Origin: Macrostomum hystrix
Taxonomy: Eukaryota > Platyhelminthes > Macrostomidae
NCBI GenBank assembly: GCA_950097015.1
Contig: CATNEN010000024.1
Span: 434,001 to 498,000, forward strand
DNA length: 64,000 bases
Direction of reading: 5' to 3'
The position numbers were made by a program, and so were the translations under genes. Every line of letters begins with the position of its first letter. The first letter of the stretch is position 1. The notes beneath the pieces are model-generated. The model was not told where the DNA came from and ran no database searches. It was given only the letters and a program-made list of their open reading frames with translations. This document shows positions 35,682 through 48,101 of this stretch, piece after piece.

Positions 35682-38600
35682 CTAAGATTTTAGCTGGGGT
35701 GTAGTCCGATCTTCCTGTTGGTCCAAATCTAGCAGCGACAGTTCTTGCCGAGGTTCCACTAGTGCCGGCTGATTCTGCTGCTGCTGACGAACTAGTTGTA
35801 ATAATGGATTCTCTTGCGGGCCGGCTGGTGTTTCTAGCAGTATTAGTGGCTGCTCTTCCACTTCCAGCTGCTGGGGTCGCAATAAGTGTAGGTTCAGCAG
35901 ACGCTCCGGCTGCGGCTGCTGCTGCTGTTCCAGGTTCAGCAGACGCTCCGGCTGCGGCTGCTGCTGCTGTTCCAGGTTCAGCAGACGCTCCGGCTGCTGC
36001 TGCTGCTGCTCCAGGTTCAGCAGACGCTCCGGCTGCTGCTGCTGCTGCTCCAGGTTCAGCAGACGCTCCGGCTGCTGCTGCTGCTGCTGTTCCAGGTTCA
36101 GCAGACGCTCCGGCTGCTGCTGCTGCTGCTGTTCCAGGTTCAGCAGACGCTCCGGCTGCTGCTGCTGCTCCAGGTTCAGCAGACGCTCCGGCTCCGGCTG
36201 CTGTTCCAGGTTCAACAGAGGCTCCGGCTGCTGCTGCTGCTGCTCCAGGTTTAATTGAGGTTCCGGCTGCTGTTCCAGGTTTAACAGAGGCTCCGGCTGC
36301 TGCTCCAGGTTTAACTGACGCTCCGGCTGCTGTTCCAGGTTCAACAGAGGCTCCGGCTGCTGCTGCTGCTGCTCCAGGTTTAATTGAGGCTCCGGCTGCT
36401 GTTCCAGGTTCAACAGAGGCTCCGGCTGCTGCTCCAGGTTTAACTGACGCTCCGGCTGCTGTTCCAGGTTCAACAGAGGCTCCGGCTGCGGCTGCTGCTG
36501 CTGCTCCAGGTTTAACTGACGCTCCGGCTGCTGTTCCAGGTTCAACAGAGGCTCCGGCTGCTGTTCCAGGTTCAACAGAGGCTCCGGCTGCGGCTGCTGC
36601 TGCTGCTCCAGGTTTAACTGACGCTCCGGCTGCTGTTCCAGGTTCAACAGAGGCTCCGGCTGCTGCTGCTGCTGCTCCAGGTTTAACTGACGCTCCGGCT
36701 GCTGTTCCAGGTTCAACAGAGGCTCCGGCTGCGGCTGCTGCTGCTGCTCCAGGTTTAACAGAGGCTCTGGATGCTGCTGCTGCTGCTGCTCCAGGTTTAA
36801 CAGAGGCTCTGGATGCTGCTGCTGCTGCTGCTGCTCCAGGTTTAACAGAGGCCCTGGATGCTGCTCTGGCTGTGCAGGCTGCTGTTGCCGCCCATCGAGA
36901 TGAACGACTGGCTCGGGAGGCGGAACTGGAGGATCTAATTCGATCAGCAACCGTTCGGGCTGCTGCAGCTGTTGCATCGGCGGCAACTGCGGAGGCGGCT
37001 GTTGTTGCGGATCGTCGCACAGAAAGTCCTCCTTAGCCTCAATAAAGTACTGTTTAACTTGCAGATAATCGCGCATAGTCTTCGGCAGAGGCAAGCTGTC
37101 AATGTAGTCGCGCCTTGTCCGAGCTAGAATCTCAAAGCGGCAAAGGTGCTGCAGCGAGGTCATGACAGAGAAGCGCGACAGTGGATAGAGCATGGTGACG
37201 CGAATTGGCGGAGTGCCGGGCGTTAGCGAAGACACAAAGTAGTGAAAGTTCTCAGTTGTAGAATACTCAACCGCGCTCTCAATGAATTCAACGATAGTGC
37301 TAGCCGAGTGATTCTCCGGCTGGGACCAGAAGCTGAATTTGCCTGCAAATTAAACAGCATTGCAAATTTTATACCGCGAAGAACGAAAAAGACACCTTAC
37401 CTAGTTGGGCCAGATGAACAAGATCAAATTGGTCACTGTTATCAATGGGTCAGTGTTATCAATCGGTCAGAGGTATCAATGGGTCAGTCTTATCAATCGG
37501 TCAGTCTTATCAATCGGTCAGTCTTATCAATCGGTCAGAGGTATCAATCGGTCAGAGGTATCAATCGGTCAGTGTTATCAATGGGTCAGTGTTATCAATG
37601 GGTCAGTGTTATCAATCGGTCAGTGTTATCAATGGGTCAGTCTTATCAATCGGCCAGAGGTATCAATCGGTCAGTGTTATCAATGGGTTCGTGTTATCAA
37701 TCGGTCAGTCTTATCAATCGGCCAGAGGTATCAATCGGTCAGTGTAATCAATCGGTCAGAGGTATCAATGGGTCAGTGTTATCAATGGGTTCGTGTTATC
37801 AATCGGTCAGTCTTATCAATCGGCCAGAGGTATCAATCGGTCAGTGTTATCAATCGGTCAGAGGTATCAATCGGTCAGTGGTATCAATCGGTCAGTGATA
37901 TCAATCGGTCAGAGGTATCAATCGGTCAGTGTTATCAATCGGTCAGTGTTATCAATCGGTCAGAGGTATCAATCGGTCAGAGGTATCAATCGGTCAGTCT
38001 TTATCAATCAGTCAGTGTTATCAATCAGTCAGTGTTATCAATCGGTCAGTGTTATCAATGGACGAGTGTTATCAATCGGTCAGTGTTATCAATCGGTCAG
38101 AGGTATCAATCGGTCAGTGTTATCAATCGGTCAGAGGTATCAATGGGCCAGTCTTATCAATCGGTCAGTCTTATCAATCGGTCAGTGTTATCAATGGGTC
38201 AGTGTTATCAATGGGTCAGTCTTATCAATCGGTCAGAGGTATCAATCGGTCAGAGGTATCAATCGGTCAGTGTTATCAATGGGTCCGTGTTATCAATGGG
38301 TCAGTGTTATCAATCGGTCAGTGTTATTAATCGGTCAGAGGTATCAATCAGTCAGTGTTATCAATCGGTCAGTGTTATCAATCGGTCAGTGTTATCAATC
38401 AGTCAGTGTTATCAATCGGTCAGTGTTATCAATGGACGAGTGTTATCAATCGGTCAGTGTTATCAATCGGTCAGAGGTATCAATCGGTCAGTGTTATCAA
38501 TCCGTCAGAGGTATCAATGGGCCAGTCTTATCAATCGGTCAGTCTTATCAATCGGTCAGTGTAATCAATGGGTCAGTGTTATCAATCGGTCAGTGTTATC

Positions 38601-40013
38601 AATCGGTCAGTGTTATTAATCGGTCAGAGGTATCAATCGGTCAGTGTTATCAATCGGTCAGTGTTATTAATCGGTCAGAGGTATCAATCGGTCAGAGGTA
38701 TCAATCGGTCAGTGTTATCAATGGGTCAGTGTTATTAATCGGTCAGTGTTATCAATGGGTCAGTCTTATCAATCGGTCAGAGGTATCAATCGGTCAGTGT
38801 TATCAATGGGTCAGTCTTATCAATCGGTCAGAGGTATCAATCGGTCAGAGGTATCAATCGGTCAGTGTTATCAATCGGTCAGTCTTATCAATCGGCCAGA
38901 GGTATCAATCGGCCAGAGGTATCAATCGGTCAGTGTTATCAATCGGCCAGAGGTATCAATCGGTCAGTGTTATCAATCGGTCAGAGGTATCAATCGGTCA
39001 GTGTTATCAATCGGTCAGTCTTATCAATCGGCCAGAGGTATCAATCGGTCAGTGTTATCAATCGGTCAGAGGTATCAATCGGTCAGTGTTATCAATCGGT
39101 CAGTGTTATCAATCGGTCAGAGGTATCAATCGGTCAGTCTTTATCAATCAGTCAGTCTTATCAATCGGTCAGAGGTATCAATCGGTCAGAGATATCAATC
39201 GGTCAGTGTTATCAATCGGTCAGAGGTATCAATCGGTCAGTCTTTATTAATCAGTCAGTCTTATCAATCGTTCAGAGGTATCAATCGGTCAGAGATATCA
39301 ATCGGTCAGTGTTATTAATCGGTCAGTGTTATCAATCGGTCAGTCTTATCAATGGGTCAGAGGTATCAATCGGTTAGTGTTATCAATCGGTCAGAGGTAT
39401 CAATGGGTCAGTGCTACAATTGTGCCAGGGCCATAATTAAGCCTTTATAATCTTTATGATCGTTAAAAATTTCGTAGGTAACCATTTAAAAAAATGCAGG
39501 ATTTTCCCTATAAACTGTCCTATTTCGAGTGACAAATCTAGATGACTCACACGGTACAATGTGACAAAGTACACAATTGACAATTTGACAAGGCCTAACA
39601 CTACATATATTTATGGTTCTAACTGATTCTTTTGAATCTCGACCCCTTAAAGCCCCTGCTACAACAGCCAACCCCAACGCACGCCGAGCTATCTACAATT
39701 TATCTAGACCATTGGAGAGGAATAGGGAAAAATAGGGGGCTGCGGTTTTGTGGTTTTCAGGTCCAACTACCATGGACGGCGGCAGCGGCGGCGGCAGGAG
39801 CGGGGTGGCGACTGCGAATTCGGTAGCGGCTGAACTGGTGGAGAATGAGAGAGAGAGAGGGAGGGAGAGGGAGAGGGATTGGGAGCTCTGCTGCCACTCT
39901 GTTTTCGGATGCAACTAGCTGGAAGCTCCATCCCTAAGCAATAACGATTCTAGCTAGCTAGCTAGCAATGACAGACTAGCTGGCAAGGACTGCCAGTTCA
40001 AATCGCTCTGTCC

Positions 40014-40047
<34 letters not shown>

Positions 40048-43000
40048 CACAAGTTCTCCCTCTCATTGATAGAGGGAAAGAAAATCGTGCGCACTTCACT
40101 CAGAAGAGAAATGGCGAATAAATTATTAGTTGGCACGTTGCCAAAACCGCGGCTACTAGGGAGCGGAGAGCCAGATAGAAGGGCAAAATGAAAGATAGGG
40201 ATAGGAAGGACAAGGAAGACTTTGCATGGCAGCATAGCAGGTCACACGGGCGGCGTGAGGGGAGAGAGTAGTGGAACGACTAGAAAGTACAGCTCAGCCT
40301 ACTTTGAGGGTGGGGGTTCAGATTGCACAAGGACTATCCCTGTTGGGTACAGTGGAAGAGTGGAAATAGGTGCTTGGCAAGGACGCTGCAAGGAGTGTGG
40401 AGTGGGGAGAGAAAGGCTCCCACCTCAACCGCCTCAGCAGCCGGGCCGCTCAGAAATCTGGGAAGGGAGGGGGGAAGTGAGTGCGGCCAAGTTGGCAAAC
40501 TGCCAAAAATGAAGGAAATTCCTTGCTACTAGTTCACGCTAAGGCTGTTTAGAAACAGTCTACTAGCAATGATCTGGGCGAATGCACGGTGTAGCGGGGC
40601 AGGGAGAGGCATATGCAGTAGTAGCCTTAAACTAAATAAAACTAACCAGTTAACCCATTCAAACCGAATTAGATCGATGACAGCCATTCGTATAAATACT
40701 CGCGGCTTAAAAAGTTTTGAAATCGATCATTTCCGGTGTGTTAATGGAGATAGATAATTGATTAATACTTTGAAAATACAACGAAATATATAAAAAAGGA
40801 CAGTAAAAAAGCGCGTAAGAAAATTTAGATTTACTAGACTAGGCTGAGAATTTGTTTCCTGATTCCGTTAAGTTAGCCTGGTAGAACCCGCAGACAAGAT
40901 GCTTGTCGCGCACCTTAAAGCTGTCATTTTTTCCTTTTTAAGTTTACTTGTCAAGGCTAAGAGAAGGATGTTCATGAAGAAAGCAAGCAGCTATATTCTT
41001 ATTACAGGTATAAGTCTATAGGAAGTGAATCAATCTTCTCTAGCCAACCACCCGTTGTTGTTACCTCCGGCCTCAACCTTCACAGAACAGACTAGACGAT
41101 CTGAAAACTAGCTAACTAGTAGACTATATGCTAATTAAATAACATAGGAAACTTGCGTTCGACTAGATACTTGGACATATACTTGAATTTCCATTTGAAA
41201 TTCCAGACGTAAGATCTAGTCATTACAAATCTTAATTACAAAAGATTTCCATTTTAATTTTGGTCATAAAATCTAGTCATTTTGAATCTTTGATCACTAA
41301 GATTTCTTTTAGAATTTCTGGTCATAAGATCTAGTCATTTTGTAGCTCTAATCACTAAGATTTCCTTTAGAATTTCCGGTCATAAGATCTAGTCACTTTG
41401 TAGCTCAAATCACTAAGATTTCCATTACAATTTCCGGTCATAAGATCTAGTCATTTTGTAGCTCAAATCACTAAGATTTCCTTTAGAATTTCCGGTCATA
41501 AGATCTAGTCATTTTGTAGCTCAAATCACTAAGATTTCCATTAGAATTTCCGGTCATAAGATCTAGTCATTTTGTAGCTCAAATCACTAAGATTTCCATT
41601 AGAATTTCCGGTCATAGGATCTAGTCATTTTGTAGCTCAAATCACTAAGATTTCCATTAGAATTTCCGGTCATAAGATCTAGTCATTTTGTAGCTCAAAT
41701 CACTAAGATTTCCATTACAATTTCCGGTCATAAGATCTAGTCATTTTGTAGCTCAAATCACTAAGATTTCCATTACAATTTCCGGTAATAAGATCTAGTC
41801 ATTTTGTAGCTCAAATCACTAAGATTTCCATTACAATTTTCGGTCATAAGATCTAGTCATTTTGTAGCTCAAATCACTAAGATTTCCATTAGAATTTCCG
41901 GTCATAAGATCTAGTCATTTTGTAGCTCAAATCACTAAGATTTCCATTAGAATTTCCGGTCATAAAATCTAGTCATTTTGTAGCTCAAATCACTAAGATT
42001 TCCATTATAATTTCCGGTCATAAGATCTAGTCATTTTGTAGCTCAAATCACTAAGATTTCCTTTAGAATTTTCGGTCATAAGATCTAGTCATTTTGTAGC
42101 TCTAATCACTAAGATTTCCATTAGAATTTCCGGTCATAAGATCTAGTCATTTTGTAGCTCAAATCACTAAGATTTCCTTTAGAATTTCCGGTCATAAGAT
42201 CTAGTCATTTTGTAGCTTTAATCACTAAGATTTCCATTATAATTTCCGGTCATAAGATCTAGTCATTTTGTAGCTCAAATCACTAAGATTTCCATTATAA
42301 TTTCCGGTCATAAAATCTAGTCATTTTGAATCTTTGATCACTAAGATTTCTTTTAGAATTTCCGGTCATAAGATCTAGTCATTTTGTAGCTTTAATCATT
42401 AAGATTTCCATTAGAATTTCCGGTCATAAAATCTAGTCATTTTGTAGCTCTAATCACTAAGATTTCCATTAGAATTTCTGGTCATAAGAACTAGTCATTT
42501 TGTAACATTAATCACTAAGATTTTCTTTTTTATTTCCAGTCATAAGATCTAGTCATTTTGTAGCATTAATCACTAAGATTTTCTTTTTTATTTCCAGTCA
42601 TAAGATCTGATCATTTATTTTTTATCACTTAGATATCATATATGATATTTTCTTTAACCAACTTACATTTAAAGTTCGTGATTACTAATCGTTTTAAAAT
42701 TTATTAGCCACTAAGGTTACCTTATCGAGCCTTACCTAGCCACTAAACTAACTTTTGCCATTTTAGCGTACAGTAATAAATATATAAATAATACATTATT
42801 CAGTTTTTCTATAATTCGTAATAACCAAGATTCGTAGTCCTATGGTGACTAATACCGATATTTCCCATAACGGTGACTCACCTTTGTTATGCTCAATCCT
42901 GGTGTGATAAGTCTGGCCCCTCGCTCTAAAGCTCAGGCTGACTATGTAAGCTTCGTGGCCGGAGTCGCGAACCAGGAAGGTGCCGTCAGGCCTATTATTG

Positions 43001-46000
43001 AGCATCTCCTCGGCGTCTGAACAGCTCAGCGGACCGAAGTACCACGGCTTCTGTTAGGAATAAAGTGGCTGAATGCTAATTACTTCTGCTAACTCAGCGA
43101 CTCATCAGTTAATCCCTATCGAGTCAATTAGTGAATCATCAGTTAATCCCTATCGAGTCATTCAGTGAATCATCAGTTAATCCCTATCGAGCCTTTCAGT
43201 GAATCATCAGTTAATCCCTATCGAGTCATTCAGTGAATCATCAGTTAATCCCTATCGAGTCATTCAGTGAATCATCAGTTAATCCCTATCGAGTCATTCA
43301 GTGAATCATCAGTTAATCCCTATCGAGCCTTTCAGTGAATCATCAGTTAATCCCTATCGAGTCATTCAGTGAATCATTAGTTAATCCCTATCGAGTCATT
43401 CAGTGAATCATCAGTTAATCCCTATCGAGTCATTCAGTGAATCATCAGTTAATCCCTATCGAGCCTTTCAGTGAATCAGCAGTTAATCCCTATCGAGTCA
43501 TTCAGTGAATCATCAGTTAATCCCTATCGAGTCATTCAGTGAATCATCCGTTAATCCCTATCTAGTCATTCAGTGAATCATCAGTTAATCCCTATCGAGC
43601 CATTTAGTGAATCATCAGTTAATCCCTATCGAGTCATTCAGTGAATCAGCAGTTAATCCCTATCGAGTCATTCAGTGAATCATCAGTTAATCCCTATCGA
43701 TTCATTCAGTGAATCATCCGTTAATCCCTATCTAGTCATTCAGTGAATCATCAGTTAATCCCTATCGAGCCATTCAGTGAATCATCAGTTAATCCCTATC
43801 GAGCCTTTCAGTGAATCATCAGTTAATCCCTATCGAGTCATTCAGTGAATCAGCAGTTAATCCCTATCGAGTCATTCAGTGAATCATCAGTTAATCCCTA
43901 TCGATTCATTCAGTGAATCATCCGTTAATCCCTATCTAGTCATTCAGTGAATCATCAGTTAATCCCTATCGAGCCATTCAGTGAATCATCAGTTAATCCC
44001 TATCGAGCCTTTCAGTGAATCATCAGTTAATCCCTATCGAGTCATTCAGTGAATCATCAGTTAATCCCTATCGAGTCATTCAGTGAATCATCAGTTAATC
44101 CCTATCGAGTCATTCAGGGAATCATCAGTTAATCCCTATCGAGCCTTTCAGTGAATCATTAGTTAATCCCTATCGAGCCTTTCAGTGAATCATCAGTTAA
44201 TCCCTATCGAGTCATTCAGTGAATCATCAGTTAATCCCTATCGAGCCTTTCAGTGAATCATCAGTTAATCCCTATCGAGCCTTTCAGTGAATCATTAGTT
44301 AATCCCTATCGAGCCTTTCAGTGAATCATCAGTTAATCCCTATCGAGTCATTCAGTGAATCATCATTTAATCCCTATCGAGTCATTCAGTGAATCATCAG
44401 TTAATCCCTATCGAGTCATTCAGGGAATCATCAGTTAATCCCTATCTAGTCATTCAGGGAATCATCAGTTAATCCCTATCGAGTCATTCAGTGAATCAGC
44501 AGTTAATCCCTATCGAGTCATTCAGGGAATCATCAGTTAATCCCTATCTAGTCATTTAGTAAATCAGCAGTTAATAATATCTAGTCATTTACGAGGGGCA
44601 CTACAAAAGTTTTTAGCCACGTCTAAACGGAAACAGCTATGAAGCTGGAATTTTCACAGCTTCTCAAAGTATTCTCCACCAGCCTGGATGCAGCGCCTCA
44701 TCCTCTCAAACCAGTTGACGAAGCAGTGGTGCCACTCAGAAGTCGACACCCCTTCCACCATCTCGTCGAATGCATCAGCAGCCTCCTCTGCAGTCGAAAA
44801 TCGGCGACCACGTAGCGAGTCTTTGACTTTAGGGAACAAAAAAAAGTCACACGGTGCCAGATCAGGCGAATATGGCGGGTGACTGGTCAGCTGCAGTCCC
44901 TGAGTCTGCAGGAACTGCCGTGTTGCCTGAGCCGTGTGAGCGCTCGCGTTGTCCTGATGCAGCGTCAGGCCTCGGACACCTGACTTCGGACGCATCCTAC
45001 TCAGGCTGTGAATGACCTGCGGCAAGCAGACGCTGGTATACCAGGCCGCAGTCACCGTGCGCTGCTCCAGCAGCCGCACAGTCGCCACGTGACCTGAGCG
45101 ACGGAAAAAAGTCGCGACCATTTGCTTGCCGGTGCTCCTGCCCCGCACGACCTTCGTTGGCGGAACCTCATCTGGAAACGCCCACACCTGCGACTGGCAC
45201 TTGCGCTCTGGCTCGTAGCAGTAAACCCAAGTCTCGTCGCATGTCACGATGTCGGCGACCGCCTTAGACGCTCCATCGCTGTACTTCTGCAGCATCTGGC
45301 GGCACCAGTCGACCCTGGCCTGCTTTTGCTCAGGCTTCAGCAGGTGGGGCACCCAACGGCTGGTCAGCTTGCGCAAGCCGATGTGGTCGTGGAGAATTTT
45401 GGCAATGGCCGGCGAATGGATACCCAGGGATGCCTCGATCTCCTTGTAGGTTATCCGCCGGTCAGCTTCTACCAGCTGGCGGACACGAGCCACTGTTTCT
45501 GGTGTCGTGGCAGTGGAAGGTCGACCCGTCCGCTCCTCGTCTTCCAACGAGTCTCGGCCACGACTAAACTCGCGGAACCAGTTTCTGACAGTCGCAAGTG
45601 ATGGAGCAGCTTCTGGGAAAGCCGCTGACAACCTTTCGTGGCACTGGCGGCAATCAAGGCCGCTGCGATAGTCATAGAAGATCATGGCACGAAAGTGCTC
45701 GCGATTCAGTTCCATGAGCTCAGCTGGAAAGTGGGCAGAGGTGCTGAAGTTATCTGGCTCTAGCGGCTAAATGCTGCGAGATATTTGCGTGAAATTTTAT
45801 TCATCATGGTCATATATATTGTCCTGTAAGCCTGTGAAAAATTAATCTGATAGGACAAACAGCTGAGGTCTAGCTAAAAACTTTCGTAGTGCCCCTCGTA
45901 GCGAATCGACAAATCACAAATTCAGCCACGCAAAGATACAAGAAGATAGCTCACCCTCTTTAGTTGACTGAGGTTCTCCAGAAAGGTAACAGTAAGCTTA

Positions 46001-47312
46001 TTCTGCGCCGCTCTTGATGAGCGCGGCGGCAGCGTTGGTGGAACGGTTGGTGGCGCAGCCGCGGCTTGTCTGATGCGTGCAGCATCCGTAGTGCTGTGAG
46101 CAACTGGCAATGGATGAATCCGACCACTGTTGGAACTCGACGAGCCAGCACCGGCTGCTGTTGCCCGCAAATGGACCGGGCTGACGCGGGAGCGAAAAGC
46201 GGAAGACGATGCCGCGGGAGCGGCCGCTGAGGCTGCGGCGGCGAAACGAGACGGCGTATCGGCAGCCGACGACATCTGATGGGAGTGCGGCGGCTGTACT
46301 TGCTGCTGCTCTTGCGCAACACGCCTGGAACCGGCGTCTAGCGAGAGATCCCGACCTCCAGGCCGGCGTCTTGGAGTTAACGGAGGAGGCTGCGCATCAA
46401 CTGACAGAGCAGCCGCTTGTACATGAGCTTGCTGCTGGCTGCTGCGATTGGCGACTTGCCGTGCTATGGTTGCTATGGACAATATTTTCCGCTTCCCTAG
46501 CAACCTGTTGCTGATGAAGACTGCCCAGTTGGCGGCTTGCCCCAATGAAAGAAGCGATGGAACACACTTTTCTTGCCAGTTTTAGAACTCGAGGGCCGAG
46601 GTGGAGGCGCCGAATGAGAGGTGGCCGCTGCTGCGACAGTAGCTACTGCGACTGCCGATTGGACAGCAGGAGGCGAAGCTAGCAACGTCGAAGTGACGTG
46701 ATGAGCTGGCGATAGAGTCGCCACTGAAAGTGGAAGCGAATCACCTGGCTGCTGCTGCTGAGCAGCGGTAACATCAAACGGCACAGGAGACGAAGGACTA
46801 GTTCGATTAGCCACCGTCGGCTGATAAATATTGCCTCGCGCCCTGCCGTGGGATTGGCTGCGCTGCTTAGCAACCAGTGGGCCGTCGCCAACCGAGGAAG
46901 CCGCAGCCGCTCCGCTCGAGGCTCCTGGCTTGTGACGTCGTCGTTTAGCCTGCTGAGCGGCCTGCATGAGTTGCTGGGCTGTGCGCATAGTGATTGGAGC
47001 CACCGGGCTGTGATGACCGACAGCGCAGGCTCCAACAGGCGGTATGTGATTCACCGGGCTATAGTTTCGCCTGGCCTTATCCACAGCCACGGCGGCTACA
47101 ACAGCCGCTGCGGCGGCAGCCGCCGCCACTGCCGAATCACCGCCGTCAGGTTCGATGCATTTAAAATCTACAAAGGCGTCTGACGCCTTGCTATGCAACG
47201 GGCAAGAGGCGGCGCGCGGTGGCGGAGGCGTCTTTGATGGCCTGTTCTGCCTGACCGGCAGCGCCGGGGGCGAGGCCAGTCGGCCGCCCCTGAGGTGCTG
47301 CTTACCAGTCAT
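35682..47312 (-). CDS. SOCS7: SOCS7-like: SH2 + SOCS-box protein with long Gln/LLNLE tail
   Basis: Substrate receptor of an elongin-cullin E3 ligase by family knowledge. Exons (complement): 46505-47312, 45955-46472, 42882-43050, 35682-37342, totalling 3156 bp (1051 aa) in frame. Residues 1 to about 440 are Pro/Ala/Ser/Gln-rich and disordered. The SH2 domain starts at KPWYFGPLSCSDAEEML, keeps the phosphotyrosine-binding FLVRDS and ends in VEFIESAVEY. The SOCS box reads PLSRFSVMTSLQHLCRF and SLPLPKTMRDYL, closer to SOCS7 than to SOCS6. After the box come about 400 extra residues: about 27 tandem units around PEPLLNLEQQQ, then LLDLDQQED near the end. Vertebrate SOCS7 ends soon after the box. The join between the first two exons needs a 32-bp intron (46473-46504) with weak donor GTTGCT; without it the frame breaks. 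Other introns hold satellites and a mariner. The ATG at 47312 is the first in the frame; an upstream exon is possible. Confidence 0.9.
35900..36880 (-). repeat. Coding minisatellite in the SOCS7-like tail
   Basis: About 27 imperfect units of 30-45 bp (ccaggttcagcagacgctcc on the plus strand, plus variable CTG/CTGCGG runs). On the minus strand they encode PE(P/R)(L/Q)LNLEQQ followed by variable glutamine runs. By my count 19 units read LLNLE, 7 read QLNLE and one reads LLNLH. Confidence 0.92.
37437..39415. repeat. 17-bp satellite (tatcaatcggtcagtgt)
   Basis: About 115 copies of TATCAATCGGTCAGTGT with GAGG, CTT and GGG variants. It lies in the SOCS7-like intron 37343-42881. Long plus-strand frames are artefacts of a stop-poor unit. 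Confidence 0.93.
39416..41165 (-). other. Non-satellite part of SOCS7-like intron
   Basis: About 1.75 kb of mixed-composition sequence with a (TC)n run at about 40016-40044, (AG)-rich sequence near 39847 and a CTAG-rich patch near 39950. No exon or element recognised. Confidence 0.45.
41170..42610. repeat. 58-bp satellite
   Basis: About 24 copies of a 58-bp unit, the longest in the window (cattttgtagctcaaatcac, then taagatttccattagaattt, then ccggtcataagatctagt). Edge copies are more diverged than central ones. Same SOCS7-like intron as the 17-bp array. Confidence 0.93.
43090..44575. repeat. 34-bp satellite
   Basis: About 44 copies of a 34-mer (gtcattcagtgaatcatcag plus ttaatccctatcga) with GAGCCTTT variants arranged in higher-order blocks. 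It lies in the SOCS7-like intron 43051-45954. The mariner is inserted right at the degenerate right edge of this array. Confidence 0.93.
44592..45898 (-). mobile_element. Full-length mariner (Tc1/mariner superfamily), 1307 bp
   Basis: Terminal inverted repeats of 26 bp at 44592-44617 and 45873-45898, starting CGAGGGGCACTAC, differ at one position. TA dinucleotides flank both ends (44590-44591 and 45899-45900), the target duplication of the superfamily. One intact transposase frame fills most of the interior. It lies in an intron of the SOCS7-like gene, in the same orientation. Confidence 0.95.
44654..45715 (-). CDS. Mariner transposase, DD34D, intact (353 aa)
   Basis: Cut-and-paste transposase. 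The N-terminal paired helix-turn-helix region begins MELNREHFRAMIFYDYRSG and includes RNWFREFSRGRDSLEDEERT with GRPS. The catalytic triad is D in VTCDETW, D in LHQDNASAHT, and D in SPDLAPCDFFLF, with 34 residues between the second and third. The WVPHLL linker motif and the C-terminal GGEYFEKL are present. Length is typical of mariner (about 345-355 aa). There are no stops or frameshifts, which with near-identical TIRs suggests recent mobility. Start chosen as the first Met, which agrees with the family. Confidence 0.96.
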   Translation of the reverse strand: MELNREHFRAMIFYDYRSGLDCRQCHERLSAAFPEAAPSLATVRNWFREFSRGRDSLEDEERTGRPSTATTPETVARVRQLVEADRRITYKEIEASLGIHSPAIAKILHDHIGLRKLTSRWVPHLLKPEQKQARVDWCRQMLQKYSDGASKAVADIVTCDETWVYCYEPERKCQSQVWAFPDEVPPTKVVRGRSTGKQMVATFFRRSGHVATVRLLEQRTVTAAWYTSVCLPQVIHSLSRMRPKSGVRGLTLHQDNASAHTAQATRQFLQTQGLQLTSHPPYSPDLAPCDFFLFPKVKDSLRGRRFSTAEEAADAFDEMVEGVSTSEWHHCFVNWFERMRRCIQAGGEYFEKL

Positions 47313-48101
47313 GCACTGCCTGCAATTGTTGTTTTTTGTTCAAGTAAAGTTAACAATGTTAAAGTTTGAAGGGTTGGCCACACGATGTCTTGCAAGCTCA
47401 CGAAGTTCCTTCTCTATCCCTTCTATTCCTATTTTTCTCCATTGTCTTAACTTTCAACTGATGTCTACTAACAGTTACCAGAAAACTATTTAATGAGATT
47501 AAGGCATTAAAAAAATAATGCTTGACTTTTGTCTCTCATTGTTAAGTACAAAAGATAGAAACCAAATTGTTTAACATTGTCTACTTATTGAAGGATACTA
47601 AAAATATCTTCTTATCAAATTATATTCTGGATACCATGCCTTGTTACAATTATATGAAATATAATGTGGTTTAGATAGACTTAGCTACTAACATATGTAC
47701 TATTCAAGTAATAAAAATTAGACTAAGTTATACATTTTAGTGATTTAACCAATATGTTACAGAAAAACTTTTATATAACTGACATTAAAATAAACAAAGT
47801 AGCAAATATATGTTGGCATCATGGGCAAATGCTTTGCAGTTATACTATATACCAAACATTAGTATTACAAGTCTAAGCAAAGTCTTAGTTTCCAAACAAG
47901 GACAAGTATTTATCTACCTAATAAAATGTGCTTTCAAATTGCCTTGGTAGCAAGTAACATAAACTTAAATGTTCTAAGAGTGGCATTTGGCCACAACTGC
48001 TCCTTTCTAGAAAGTTTGGTTGTGCTCTAACTCTGATATGCCACTGGCACTGGTCAAAACTAATGGCAAACACTTAACACACAAATTAGCTTGATAGCAT
48101 A
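47313..48101. other. 5' flank of SOCS7-like gene, nothing recognised
   Basis: AT-rich, non-repetitive sequence upstream of the SOCS7-like start. It is half of the divergent intergenic region shared with LCA5. Confidence 0.4.

Noticed and set aside
35762-37036. 424-aa Ala/Pro-rich plus-strand frame opposite the SOCS7-like tail
   Set aside because: Antisense shadow of the Gln/LLNLE coding repeat. The minus frame is continuous with SH2 and SOCS-box domains, while the plus frame has no recognisable domain.
37242-39377. Plus-strand frames reading INRSVLSIGQCYQSV
   Set aside because: 17-bp satellite in an intron of the SOCS7-like gene.
45122-45601. 159-aa plus frame within the mariner
   Set aside because: Antisense to the intact transposase; no features of its own.
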